From: a virus
Virus record (IMG/VR): IMGVR_UViG_3300008267_000307
Location: 1 to 43,572 of that record
Reading direction: 5' to 3' (one strand)
Length of the DNA: 43,572 nt
This document shows, one piece after another, positions 10,180-17,878 of the stretch (its first letter is position 1; each line of letters starts with the position of its first letter). The notes below the pieces were generated by a model, which saw only the letters and a program-made list of their open reading frames with translations, was not told the origin of the DNA and searched no databases. A program made the position numbers and the translations under genes.

Positions 10180-10438
10180 TATCTTTGTCCTCTGAACTAT
10201 CAGGCTTTATTGTTTTATTTTTTCGTAAAACATATATTCCGCCCAAAGCTGCCACACCAGCAGCGTAGTCAACTCCGTTAAAGTCTGACATCTTAATCTT
10301 GTCCGTAATCTGAATCCCAGAAAATAACAGCTTGAAATTAATTATAAAAAATCCTGTAATAAATGCTGTCACCGTATATGACGGTTTTTTAGTCTTAACG
10401 TCACGCACGATAAGCTTAGACAGCATATTATTAAACAT
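10172..10438 (-). CDS. Small membrane protein, holin candidate
   Basis: 88 residues with two hydrophobic stretches: YTVTAFITGFFIINFKLLF (about 20-40) and YAAGVAALGGIYVLRKNK (about 57-70), then a charged tail (SSEDKDNA). The ATG chosen at 10438 lies 7 bases after a TTAACAACT element; a second ATG (MLSKLIVRD) at 10426 is possible. Neither has a Shine-Dalgarno. Length and topology fit a class-II holin, but it is far from the endolysin gene, so this stays tentative. Confidence 0.6.
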   Translation of the reverse strand: MFNNMLSKLIVRDVKTKKPSYTVTAFITGFFIINFKLLFSGIQITDKIKMSDFNGVDYAAGVAALGGIYVLRKNKTIKPDSSEDKDNA

Positions 10439-10445
10439 CAACTAT

Positions 10446-10454
10446 AGTTGTTAA
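10446..10454 (-). promoter_or_regulatory. TTAACAACT element, 7 bases before a start codon
   Basis: Minus-strand TTTTAACAACTATAGTTGATG, directly between the metallopeptidase gene and the membrane-protein gene. The start codon 7 bases on has no purine-rich ribosome site. Confidence 0.65.
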
Positions 10455-10456
10455 AA

Positions 10457-11290
10457 CTACTGAGGTTTATACCAGCAATGAGGTCTTACACCGATTTTAT
10501 CGCCTTTTTCTTCAGCACAAGCACCTTGGATAGGGTTGTCTTTAGCAAAATCTTCAGTGTATGGCATTCCGCAAACTGCTCCGGCAAAATATGTGTCTAA
10601 ACGACATTGAGCTTTTGGATGCGCATAGTAAATTTTTGGCACTTCAGTTTTATCTGGAGTTGCAAAATCAACAGCTTTCTTTGCTCCAGACAAGCGATTA
10701 AGGACATCAGCCAGAGTATATCCAACCATTGATCCTTTTTCACAAACTTCAATCTCGTCTTGAGATTTGTGCAACAAAGAGCATTTTTCTGTCACGATTT
10801 TAGGTACACCTTCAGCTTTTACTTTACCTTGAGGCATACGAGGAAAGCATTTAGCTGTTGCGTAGTAATCAGATTGTCCTTCGTTAGATGCCCAACCTTG
10901 AGCAGGAAATCCACCTAAATGATGTCCTAATTCGTGACACATAACCATCATAAATGCGTCAGCAGTCATTCCTTCGTATCTTGCAAGTCCACCAAAAGCA
11001 TTGATAACCATACGATTACCTTCTTTTGTTGTATTTGCATTAACAGTGTCATCTTCCCATCTACGGTTAACTTGAAGTTTGTATCCTTTGTCTTTGATTA
11101 GTGCGATTACTACCTTTTCAAAATCATTAAGAACTTTGTTGAATTCTTCTTCTGAGATTCCTTCGTTTTCACTTTCAGATACAAAAATCTGATTTGAAGG
11201 AATGAAATGGCATTCAGGTTCTTTTTGCTTGCAACCCATACCAACGATTGAAAGGATAATAGCTAAACTTAAAAGTTTTATGTAGGTCAT
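10457..11290 (-). CDS. Lipoprotein zinc metallopeptidase (gluzincin-like)
   Basis: 277 residues. Residues 1-19 form a signal peptide (MTYIKLLSLAIILSIVGMG) followed by Cys20, a lipoprotein site, though the lipobox is loose (Gly at -3). The active site is HELGH at 119-123; an NExxSD motif (NEGQSD, 136-141) follows, as in thermolysin-like enzymes, giving Glu137 as third zinc ligand. Several Cys may form disulfides. Likely exported and membrane-anchored, acting on envelope proteins. It stands alone behind the capsid terminator with its own leader and Shine-Dalgarno (CGGAGAG), as expected of a host-derived accessory gene. Start and motif clear; substrate unknown. Confidence 0.85.
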   Translation of the reverse strand: MTYIKLLSLAIILSIVGMGCKQKEPECHFIPSNQIFVSESENEGISEEEFNKVLNDFEKVVIALIKDKGYKLQVNRRWEDDTVNANTTKEGNRMVINAFGGLARYEGMTADAFMMVMCHELGHHLGGFPAQGWASNEGQSDYYATAKCFPRMPQGKVKAEGVPKIVTEKCSLLHKSQDEIEVCEKGSMVGYTLADVLNRLSGAKKAVDFATPDKTEVPKIYYAHPKAQCRLDTYFAGAVCGMPYTEDFAKDNPIQGACAEEKGDKIGVRPHCWYKPQ

Positions 11291-11358
11291 GTTTCTCTCC
11301 GTTTATCTACCAATCGACATTGATTAGTAAGTAAATATAAAGAAACATAAACAAATAT

Positions 11359-11367
11359 AGTTGTTAA
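11359..11367 (-). promoter_or_regulatory. TTAACAACT element right behind the capsid terminator
   Basis: It overlaps the 3' end of the terminator T-tract on the minus strand (TTTTTGTTTTAACAACTAT). The leader to the lipoprotein ATG is 68 bases and has a stem-loop (ACTAATC/GATTGGT) and a 13-codon frame (11307-11348). Because a terminator hairpin fills the upstream side, a normal -35 box is unlikely. Confidence 0.7.
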
Positions 11368-11400
11368 AACAAAAAGGGGGCAGATCAGTGATCCACCCCC
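11366..11400 (-). terminator. Intrinsic terminator after the capsid gene
   Basis: Minus strand: GGGGG, a TG mismatch, GATCA-C-TGATC, a TG mismatch, CCCCC, then TTTTTGTTTT. A strong G+C stem and T-tract, 26 bases after the capsid stop codon. Confidence 0.9.
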
Positions 11401-11425
11401 TCTTATTTATTTATTAACTAATCAA

Positions 11426-12670
11426 TTAAGCTTGGTTAACAATGTTTTTAATGAGTACGTTTTTACCCGGAGAAGCACAGAAAATTGCTTGGTCGGTGTA
11501 ACAACGAAGTTCGTAACCAGAAGCATTTTCAAGATCACGGAAGAAACGGCCATCTGCACCCGGACGTTGGAAGGTAACGTCGGTAGAACCAACGCGAGCC
11601 CAGTCTTCAGCGTACAGGATGTAAGCGTAACCTTCTTTAACGTAGATGGATGGAACGATTTCGATCTCACCATTCTGAGAATGGAACAAGAGAGATTCAG
11701 AACCGTTTTCAGCCTTCTGCTTAGAGTAAGAACCATCGTACTTACGGAGAGCAGCTTGGTCGTTCATCATGTTAGCCCAAGCGCGTGGGTTAACAAGTGC
11801 AGTTACTTTTGCTTCCAAACCTTTTTCTACAGCGCGAGCGATAGATTGATTGAGTTTAGAGAAAGAAAGAGCACCGTTTTGTGCATCGTACTCGTTACCT
11901 TTAAACAAGTTGTAGGTAGAAGTATCGATGTTGAAGAGAACGCCACTGGTAGTCAATACTTTGTGAATACCAACGAATTCGTTACCGTATGCACCTTTGT
12001 GCCAGATAACATCGCCACCAACAATACCTGCAGGAGCAGCATCAACGTTAACAATTTTAGTATCCATGTTAACAGATACTACATTGCAGTAACCTTTGAG
12101 AACGCCAGCAGAAGAGCGGATTTCGAGAGGCATGTTTTCAGCACCTGCCCAGATACCCGGAGCCCATTCAGCGGTAGTGATAGTGATTGCGTTAGTAGTG
12201 ATTGAACCTACAGTTGCATAACCAACTTGACCGTAGATCATTTCGATCTCAAGTTTTTTAACCATAGAACGAAGCATGTTACCAACAACAAACTTAGTTG
12301 CATCCATGAATGCTTGTGCTCCACCTTGTGCTGCGCGGGAAGCTGCAGTGTAACCAAGGATAGAACGGAGAACCGCTGGGGATCCACGAACTTGAGCATC
12401 TTTGATTGCGCCAGAGATTGCTGGAAGGAGAGCAAAAGCATCATCTTCGCTAGATGCGAAAGTGATACCGTGTTCCAAACCAAGAACAACTGGTTGGTGG
12501 TAGAGGTTACCCGGCTGTTTATCTTTAGACATGAATTTAATCATGTTCAAGATTTTAACGCCATCTGGGATAAGCTCTTTCATTTTATCAGCGTACACTT
12601 CTTTGAACAAACCGTTCAAATTACCGACCGTATTATCGGGAGTACTAAATACGTTAGCTACATTAGACAT
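11426..12670 (-). CDS. Major capsid protein, HK97-fold type
   Basis: 414 residues. It follows the scaffold and a small probable decoration protein and is followed by a strong terminator, the usual place for a highly expressed capsid gene. Start MSNVANVFSTPDNTVG; a helical N-arm with KILNMIKFMSKD; a long helix near 125-150; a beta-rich middle; and a C-terminal LYAEDWARVGSTDVTFQ segment like the P-domain of many podovirus capsids. Codon use looks richer in G+C than its neighbours, as for abundant proteins. AAAAGGAAATAAAATAAT precedes the ATG. Function is from context and overall pattern. Confidence 0.88.
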   Translation of the reverse strand: MSNVANVFSTPDNTVGNLNGLFKEVYADKMKELIPDGVKILNMIKFMSKDKQPGNLYHQPVVLGLEHGITFASSEDDAFALLPAISGAIKDAQVRGSPAVLRSILGYTAASRAAQGGAQAFMDATKFVVGNMLRSMVKKLEIEMIYGQVGYATVGSITTNAITITTAEWAPGIWAGAENMPLEIRSSAGVLKGYCNVVSVNMDTKIVNVDAAPAGIVGGDVIWHKGAYGNEFVGIHKVLTTSGVLFNIDTSTYNLFKGNEYDAQNGALSFSKLNQSIARAVEKGLEAKVTALVNPRAWANMMNDQAALRKYDGSYSKQKAENGSESLLFHSQNGEIEIVPSIYVKEGYAYILYAEDWARVGSTDVTFQRPGADGRFFRDLENASGYELRCYTDQAIFCASPGKNVLIKNIVNQA

Positions 12671-12703
12671 ATTATTTTATTTCCTTTTTATTATTTATTT
12701 TTA

Positions 12704-13015
12704 TTATTCAGCAACAACGTAGTGAACGATGATGCAATCACCAGAAACTGGAGCTACAGCAAAAGTTGGAGTGATAACAGAACCAGAGATAGCTACAGCA
12801 GTAGGAGCTACCAAGTTTCCGCCAGCAGCAAGAACTTTATAAATTACTGGAGCATTACCTGTGTAGGTAGATACTGTTTCTTTTACGTCGATGTCTGGGG
12901 TAACAGTTGCAAAATCAGATACAATTTGAGTATCTTCAATGTGCAACATGAGGGTTTGGAATTTAAGAGAAACGGCTTGAACTTCCGCTTTCTTAGGTTG
13001 ATAAGCAATAGACAT
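12704..13015 (-). CDS. Small virion protein, possible head decoration
   Basis: 103 residues. Residues 1-35 start MSIAYQPKKAEVQAVSLKFQ; the rest is Val/Ala/Thr-rich beta sequence (TAVAISGSVITPTFAVAP). It has one of the best ribosome sites in the window (AAAAAGGAG, 8 bases before the ATG) and sits between scaffold and capsid genes, so it is probably made in large amounts. A decoration or capsid-stabilising protein is the natural guess; no family is recognised. Confidence 0.7.
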   Translation of the reverse strand: MSIAYQPKKAEVQAVSLKFQTLMLHIEDTQIVSDFATVTPDIDVKETVSTYTGNAPVIYKVLAAGGNLVAPTAVAISGSVITPTFAVAPVSGDCIIVHYVVAE

Positions 13016-13056
13016 TTTAATGTCTCCTTTTTGTTTATTTTTGTTAATTAGTTATA

Positions 13057-13072
13057 GAATACTATTGTATTC
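13057..13072 (-). promoter_or_regulatory. Stem-loop in the decoration/capsid leader
   Basis: Perfect 6-base-pair stem GAATAC/GTATTC with a 4-base loop, in the 143-base leader between the TTAACAACT element at 13159 and the strong ribosome site. A second, weaker stem (AATTG/CAATT) lies nearer the element. Possible mRNA-stability element for the capsid transcript. Confidence 0.45.
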
Positions 13073-13158
13073 CGGTTATTACTCATCTTTAGGGTAGTAA
13101 AAGCATCCAATTGGGTAGCAATTCGTCCTGTACGATGAAAAAAATTTTATACACCACT

Positions 13159-13167
13159 AGTTGTTAA
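13159..13167 (-). promoter_or_regulatory. TTAACAACT element overlapping the scaffold stop codon
   Basis: The scaffold TAA stop is part of the element (GGATTTTAACAACTAG). It heads a 143-base leader to the small virion protein and capsid genes, which would let these be expressed apart from the scaffold. Confidence 0.65.
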
Positions 13168-14123
13168 AATCCGAAAAACTTTTTATAATCAACTTTATCA
13201 GCGGATTTTTGAGTTTGTTTTGACGCATTATTTACAACTTCTTTGATGCCAGCTTTAGCTGTAGCTGGAGTTACTTGACCGGCTTTAGCTTTAGCAATAT
13301 TTCGTTTACGGAAACGAGTCATTACTTCTTTCCCGATAAATTCTTCAGCAGCTTCTTCGCCCAAAGAATTAATGATGGTTTTAAGGTCACCAAGTAATTC
13401 TTCACGAACAAGTGGCAAAACATCTTTAGGACTAAGATCGATATTCCGTTTAGCACCCAAAAGCATATACTCAGCCATCTTACGAACAACATAAGGTGTT
13501 TTAGGAAGATCACTAGTTTCCAGTGCTTCAGACATTTGATTGTCGATTCGTTCATATTCAATCTGTTGAATACGTTCAAATTCTTGACGCTCATACTCTT
13601 CTTTTTCACGAAGTCTTGCTTCTTTTTCTTTCTTCAGTTCTTCTTGCAATTCCATCGCTTGAAGCTGTTCTGGAGTTAATTGTGCCTTTTTGATTTCTTC
13701 TTCGATTACTTGAGCCGCAAATTCTTTAGGATCAATCCCCATTTGCATCAAGTATTCTCTGGTATTGGATTTCATTCCTTGGAAGAAATGCTTTACTTGT
13801 TGCTCATAGCTTGCTTTTTCTTGCATAGCACGTTGAGCAGCTTTACCCAATTGAAGATTCTTAGTTAAGTAATCAATTACTTCTGGATCTTCTTCAATTT
13901 CAAACGGCAATTCTTCTTCAAATTCTTGTCCGTGTACTTTAAGTTTTAGTTTATTTAGGCGTTTAATTTCCGCCTGAGATTTAGTGGCTAAACCACCTTC
14001 GTTTTCGCTAGATTCTACGTCTTGATCTTGCATCTCAACGTTTGAATCAACTTCACTGCCAGCATTAAGCGCAGCGTTATCTACTGGAGCAGACAGTGCT
14101 GCACCACCATTTTCGTTTGCCAT
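13164..14123 (-). CDS. Capsid scaffolding protein
   Basis: 319 residues, very charged and helical. Residues 1-45 are acidic and disordered. A long coiled coil (about 140-200: KKEKEARLREKEEYERQEFE) fills the centre. The end is basic (VDYKKFFGF), the usual capsid-binding end of scaffolds. It lies immediately upstream of the decoration and capsid genes, as scaffolds do. TTAAAAGGAAACAAT gives a clear ribosome site. Confidence 0.85.
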   Translation of the reverse strand: MANENGGAALSAPVDNAALNAGSEVDSNVEMQDQDVESSENEGGLATKSQAEIKRLNKLKLKVHGQEFEEELPFEIEEDPEVIDYLTKNLQLGKAAQRAMQEKASYEQQVKHFFQGMKSNTREYLMQMGIDPKEFAAQVIEEEIKKAQLTPEQLQAMELQEELKKEKEARLREKEEYERQEFERIQQIEYERIDNQMSEALETSDLPKTPYVVRKMAEYMLLGAKRNIDLSPKDVLPLVREELLGDLKTIINSLGEEAAEEFIGKEVMTRFRKRNIAKAKAGQVTPATAKAGIKEVVNNASKQTQKSADKVDYKKFFGF

Positions 14124-14219
14124 ATTGTTTCCTTTTAAGTCGTCTTTCGATAGACTAATTGGTATCTATCCGGCTATTCGGGTAAGATGATTATTGTTTG
14201 ATTAATAGCAATCACTTAA

Positions 14220-14228
14220 AGTTGTTAA
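14220..14228 (-). promoter_or_regulatory. TTAACAACT element upstream of the scaffold gene
   Basis: Overlaps the TAA stop of the 59-residue gene. The leader to the scaffold ATG is 96 bases and carries a small stem-loop (GTCT/AGAC type) before the AAAGGA site. Confidence 0.6.
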
Positions 14229-14404
14229 CCTTTTTTGCAACCACATTTTTCTTTTGGTTTAGGCTTACAATCGCAATCTTTTTTAGAAACTTTGGATTTA
14301 ATTTTTTTAAATTTACTTTTGTGATTATGGCTTCCAACACCATCAGCATATGCTTCGTGCATCATTGGTTGTAAAGATGTAAAAGTATTTGCTGTATTTG
14401 ACAT
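14225..14404 (-). CDS. 59-residue Lys/Cys-rich protein
   Basis: Starts MSNTANTFTSLQPMMHEAYA and ends with a cluster of four Cys in KKDCDCKPKPKEKCGCKKG, which could bind a metal. CAGGAAAAATAAT precedes the ATG. It is tightly packed after the 53-residue gene (start one base before that gene's stop codon) and before the scaffold. Unknown function; possibly DNA-binding, from its charge. Confidence 0.7.
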   Translation of the reverse strand: MSNTANTFTSLQPMMHEAYADGVGSHNHKSKFKKIKSKVSKKDCDCKPKPKEKCGCKKG

Positions 14405-14405
14405 A

Positions 14406-14567
14406 TTATTTTTCCTGTTTTTTAATAATACGTTCTTGTTTCAACATTTGTTTTGTTGGTTTTTTACCAGAGCCTTTATTTGCTCTGATGTTATCCCAAA
14501 GACCTCGTTGACTATATGAACCGTCTTTACGTTTAATAAGCTTCTTTTTTGTTTTTTCAAATGACAT
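14406..14567 (-). CDS. 53-residue basic protein of the RGLWDNI type
   Basis: Starts MSFEKTKKKLIKRKDGSYSQ and holds RGLWDNIRANKGSGKKPTK, a short basic pattern found in many phage genomes near head genes. Very Lys/Arg-rich, so nucleic-acid or capsid-interior binding is likely. The start lies one base before the stop of the 200-residue gene. Recalled as a conserved phage protein of unknown function. Confidence 0.75.
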   Translation of the reverse strand: MSFEKTKKKLIKRKDGSYSQRGLWDNIRANKGSGKKPTKQMLKQERIIKKQEK

Positions 14568-14568
14568 A

Positions 14569-15171
14569 TTATCTCGATGACTTTCTTCCTGTTAATTCCA
14601 TCAAACGCTGAAATAATGCTTTTTCTTTTTCTGATGCATTATCTACTCTTTGTTCTAAACTTAATGGTTGTTGTATTTTAGTAGGGTTAGATAACGCCGA
14701 AGATTCGACTTCTTCTTTAGGCAATTGTTTTATATTTTTAACCCAAGTTGGTTCCATATCTTTAGCAACAACTCTACCAATATCTTCAGCTTCCGGAACG
14801 TAATGTTTAATTGTACCAATAGGTTGTTCTTCTAATGGTTTAGCAATTACTTTTCCTGCTTCAACCCAATTTGATTTTGGATCCATATGACCAATAGCTT
14901 TGTTGTAAATTTTATGCGGTAATGGGTTATTTACTTCAGAGATATGTTTACGAATTTTACCAAACTTTCCTAGTGGAGATCCTCCGCCAAGAGATCCCAT
15001 CATTGCACTTTCTGTTGCAAATTTAAGATTTCTAGCTCTAACGATTTTATCCCATTGTTCTGGATCGTTTTGCTTTATATACTCATCCATAATAGATGGT
15101 TCGGAATAAGATTCTATCTGTTCCGGAGACATCATAAAATCTTTAAGAGTAAGTTTCTTTTTTTCGCTCAT
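14569..15171 (-). CDS. Virion-region protein, unknown
   Basis: 200 residues, hydrophilic: starts MSEKKKLTLKDFMMSPEQIE, a Gly-rich patch near 60 (MMGSLGGGSPLGKFGK), a proline-containing centre, and a helical C-terminus (ASEKEKALFQRLMELTG). The ATG overlaps the stop of the Dps-like gene (ATGA), so the two are translationally coupled. Possibly an internal head protein; no family recognised. Confidence 0.7.
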   Translation of the reverse strand: MSEKKKLTLKDFMMSPEQIESYSEPSIMDEYIKQNDPEQWDKIVRARNLKFATESAMMGSLGGGSPLGKFGKIRKHISEVNNPLPHKIYNKAIGHMDPKSNWVEAGKVIAKPLEEQPIGTIKHYVPEAEDIGRVVAKDMEPTWVKNIKQLPKEEVESSALSNPTKIQQPLSLEQRVDNASEKEKALFQRLMELTGRKSSR

Positions 15172-15584
15172 TTCATTCTCTGTTTAATTTTGTAGCAACG
15201 CATTTCACATTTATCAGCAATATTGCCAATAAGTTGTTCAGTTCCCGGACTTACGCCAGTAGCAATAATTTGTTTAATTAATGCTTTAAGTTTTTCGTCC
15301 ATTTTATACAGATGATCGTAATAAACTTTATTGTCTTGAACACCAATGCTCGGAGCACCAACAAGCTTATTCATTGCTCCTGTTAATACAGAATTAAGTT
15401 CTAATGGCTCTTCTCCGTAAAGACCGATAATACGTTCAGCAACGCTATCGTAATCTCCAGTTAAATCATCATATACATCTCCGAAAAATGCATGATCCGA
15501 ATGAAACGGAGTTCCTTTTACAAGATTGTGACAGCTATGTGTAAAAAATTGCATAGCTCTCAGTAAATATAGTAGTTCTTTCAT
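15168..15584 (-). CDS. Dps/ferritin-like protein
   Basis: 138 residues. The stretch 16-52 follows the Dps ferroxidase pattern: His19 and His31 are 12 apart, Asp46 and Glu50 (SVAERI) fall at the expected distances, and VKG-x-x-F (22-27) matches the family. The usual Asp four residues after the second His is Gly35, with Asp36 next to it. The C-terminal half is less like classic Dps and has two Cys. It may bind DNA or iron or protect DNA in the particle or infected cell. A strong site (TAGGAGAGGTT) precedes the ATG. Confidence 0.7.
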   Translation of the reverse strand: MKELLYLLRAMQFFTHSCHNLVKGTPFHSDHAFFGDVYDDLTGDYDSVAERIIGLYGEEPLELNSVLTGAMNKLVGAPSIGVQDNKVYYDHLYKMDEKLKALIKQIIATGVSPGTEQLIGNIADKCEMRCYKIKQRMK

Positions 15585-15595
15585 AACCTCTCCTA

Positions 15596-16093
15596 TTATT
15601 TAAAATGATTATAAATATCTTTTGATTTGATTTTGTTAAGTTTTTTCTTAGACCAATTAGGGGTTGTTAACTCAATAGCAAATCCTAACCATTCTAAAAC
15701 ATTAAACCAAGTTTTAGGTTTAAAAAGTTTATTAAATAAATTGTATTCAACGTTTGCGTGTTTAAAACATTCGTTTAAAAAGTCATCGTGGAATTGAGCA
15801 TTAACTTGAACCGCAAATTCTTTTACAATTTTAAAATTTTTATCAAAGTTTTTTTCAAAGAAATAGTTTACAGACATACCATCTTTGTAGAAAACTTTTC
15901 CTTGCTTGTTTTTTGTATCTTTAAATCTTACATATATCTTAGAAAATTTAGTGTTAGATACTAATCTGAATAACCAAGCTAATGGATGAAATCCTCGATC
16001 TACACAAAATCCAACAAAGAATACTTTATCAGAAGTTGCCGGACGATACTGTCTTGCTGGCATTCTAAGAACATTATTATTATGTTTTGCCAT
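15596..16093 (-). CDS. NlpC/P60-like (permuted papain-fold) protein, possibly inactive
   Basis: 165 residues. The layout VFFVGFCVDRGFHPLAWLFR...KFSKIYVRF...EYNLFNKLFK resembles phage proteins of the permuted NlpC/P60 group, which normally read SHxxxRF after the first strand and have a Cys early on. Here His is replaced by Lys (FSKIYVRF). A Cys is present near residue 31 (GFCVDRG). Basic C-terminus. If the fold is right, it may be a non-catalytic relative or may use other residues. Weak ribosome site; it lies 7 bases after the fibre gene stop. Confidence 0.45.
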   Translation of the reverse strand: MAKHNNNVLRMPARQYRPATSDKVFFVGFCVDRGFHPLAWLFRLVSNTKFSKIYVRFKDTKNKQGKVFYKDGMSVNYFFEKNFDKNFKIVKEFAVQVNAQFHDDFLNECFKHANVEYNLFNKLFKPKTWFNVLEWLGFAIELTTPNWSKKKLNKIKSKDIYNHFK

Positions 16094-16100
16094 TTTACAC

Positions 16101-17504
16101 CTATGCTAATGCTCCCGGTCTAATATTTTCTAATCTAAAATCAACATAATTTGCTCCAGTATCAGTTAATACAACTCTTGCTTTTGGTATATTGCTGTAG
16201 GCAGTATTAGTTTGAAATATTACAGAACCAATCGGACAAAACTCCGTTACTGGAAGACCGCTAATTGTCCTAATTTCAGTTTTAGCAGCATCTTCAGCAG
16301 AAGGTTTTGTGTTGTATTGGTTTTCTCCTAATATGCCAATAACAGGATAATTAACGTCATTAGTTGCAAACATATGAATTAAAAAGAAGTGAGTATTTGG
16401 TACTTCAGCTAAACTCCAAACACCTGCCGTATTTAAATTATATGCAGGACGAGTCCCTGTATATCCTGCAGTTCCGTTGTAAATTAACGGAAAAGCATCG
16501 GCAGTTTTCTTTTTCCACGTTCCATTTAAACGATATAAAATTGGAAATTGCGTTTGTGATGGTATAACATGATTTATATCTTCATCCCATATTAGTCCTG
16601 ATAAAGAAGTAAACTGAGCATCTGCATTATTATTACCAGCATTAATTGTAAAATTTGTTAGTCCGCATCCATTAGCAAATGCGGCTCCATGTGTTGTATG
16701 AAGGTATGCATGAGTTGCAGAATCCATTGTAAGACCGTGACGTTCTTCGCCAAATGTTACAATTCTATCTGCTCCGGAAGCAGAAGCATCCCAATAGACC
16801 ACAGCGACAAATGCGCCTTCTGTAAATATATTGGTACTAAAAACCATTGTTGTTACCAATGTTCCAGTATTATCAAAATATAAATAATGAATTCCTGTTG
16901 TATTAGGAATTTGTCTTCCTACGGCAACAAATTTTGAAAATTTTATACCTTTTATGTAAAAATCAAAAGAAGCTCCAACTGGAGAAACAAATAAAGTTCG
17001 AGTAAAATCATCAAATGAAATAGTGCTATCAGTTCTATTTGGAAATCCTGTAGGTTCTTTCATTACTGTAAATAAATTATCAATAACTCCGATCGAATTA
17101 GATACAGCAAGAGTGGTAGGATAGGTTGTATTATTAGGAGAAGCTAACGTTGTAACTTTGTTAATTACATCTTCTTTAAGATTTAATGCAGTTTGAGTTG
17201 CTGTTGAAATTGGTTTATTTAAATCTGAAGTATTATCTACATTTCCTAAACCAACCTGCGACTTATTGTAGTCACCGGCTTGTGCTAATACATCTCCAGA
17301 ACGACCAAAAACTGAAGTAACAACAGTTGTAGTTGTTGGTTGACTAACTAATAACCAAGAGTTTGTTGTTCCATCATACACATACAATGCATGATTATCC
17401 AACTGTTCTACTATATCTCCATCAGAAGGAACTAATGTAAGTCTTTCCGCAGTATTAGAAACTTTTTGTATTCCATCATCTCGTATGTTTCTAAAACTAT
17501 CCAT
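16101..17504 (-). CDS. Tail fibre protein
   Basis: 467 residues. The N-terminus (GDIVEQLDNHALYVYDGTTN) matches the anchor pattern of the other fibres. The region near 85-115 holds the fibre repeat SQVGLGNVDNTSDLNKPIST, common in phage tail fibres. The rest is Thr/Asn-rich beta sequence ending in a likely receptor-binding head. Its ATG follows the TAA of the upstream gene by one base (TAATATG), with AAGGTG as ribosome site. Confidence 0.8.
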   Translation of the reverse strand: MDSFRNIRDDGIQKVSNTAERLTLVPSDGDIVEQLDNHALYVYDGTTNSWLLVSQPTTTTVVTSVFGRSGDVLAQAGDYNKSQVGLGNVDNTSDLNKPISTATQTALNLKEDVINKVTTLASPNNTTYPTTLAVSNSIGVIDNLFTVMKEPTGFPNRTDSTISFDDFTRTLFVSPVGASFDFYIKGIKFSKFVAVGRQIPNTTGIHYLYFDNTGTLVTTMVFSTNIFTEGAFVAVVYWDASASGADRIVTFGEERHGLTMDSATHAYLHTTHGAAFANGCGLTNFTINAGNNNADAQFTSLSGLIWDEDINHVIPSQTQFPILYRLNGTWKKKTADAFPLIYNGTAGYTGTRPAYNLNTAGVWSLAEVPNTHFFLIHMFATNDVNYPVIGILGENQYNTKPSAEDAAKTEIRTISGLPVTEFCPIGSVIFQTNTAYSNIPKARVVLTDTGANYVDFRLENIRPGALA

Positions 17505-17505
17505 A

Positions 17506-17844
17506 TTACACCTTGCCGTTTATAGATACGTTAATTATTCCAGAACCAGAAGAGCATGTATACGCAACTTTAATGTACGCATATCCAGCTTTTTCGACAT
17601 TTATTAATCGACCGCCTACAGCACCCACAGGGATAAAACTATCGATTTGGATAAAAGGTTCGTCCAAATTATTAGATCCGTACAAAGCAATTACTGGATT
17701 AACAGCACTTAATCCGCTCCATGTAGCTTGCATGCAGTATAATGAAATACTTTGAATATTTAATGGAGCAGATTCGTAATTTGTTCCAGCATTGACATTT
17801 TCTAATAGTTTTATATTTAATTTATGAATGATGTAGTCGGTCAT
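17506..17844 (-). CDS. Beta-sandwich-like fibre accessory protein, unknown
   Basis: 112 residues (MTDYIIHKLNIKLLENVNAG...) with alternating beta pattern and LYGSNNLDEPFIQIDSF in the middle, as in small jelly-roll virion proteins. It lies between the LamG protein and a fibre, one base before the fibre start. Probably part of the fibre complex. Confidence 0.65.
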   Translation of the reverse strand: MTDYIIHKLNIKLLENVNAGTNYESAPLNIQSISLYCMQATWSGLSAVNPVIALYGSNNLDEPFIQIDSFIPVGAVGGRLINVEKAGYAYIKVAYTCSSGSGIINVSINGKV

Positions 17845-17869
17845 ATTAATACCTAATATTGTTTATATT

Positions 17870-17878
17870 AGTTGTTAA
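17870..17878 (-). promoter_or_regulatory. TTAACAACT element with an overlapping stem-loop
   Basis: Directly follows the TAA stop of the LamG gene. Its last two bases start a perfect hairpin (CTAATAT/ATATTAG, 5-base loop), 25 bases before the next ATG, which has only a weak AGG. Confidence 0.6.

Noticed and set aside
11432-13051. Long plus-strand frames (257 and 274 codons) opposite the capsid and decoration genes
   Set aside because: They are mirror frames of strongly coding minus-strand genes, start without ribosome sites and give odd Cys/Phe/Arg-rich products.
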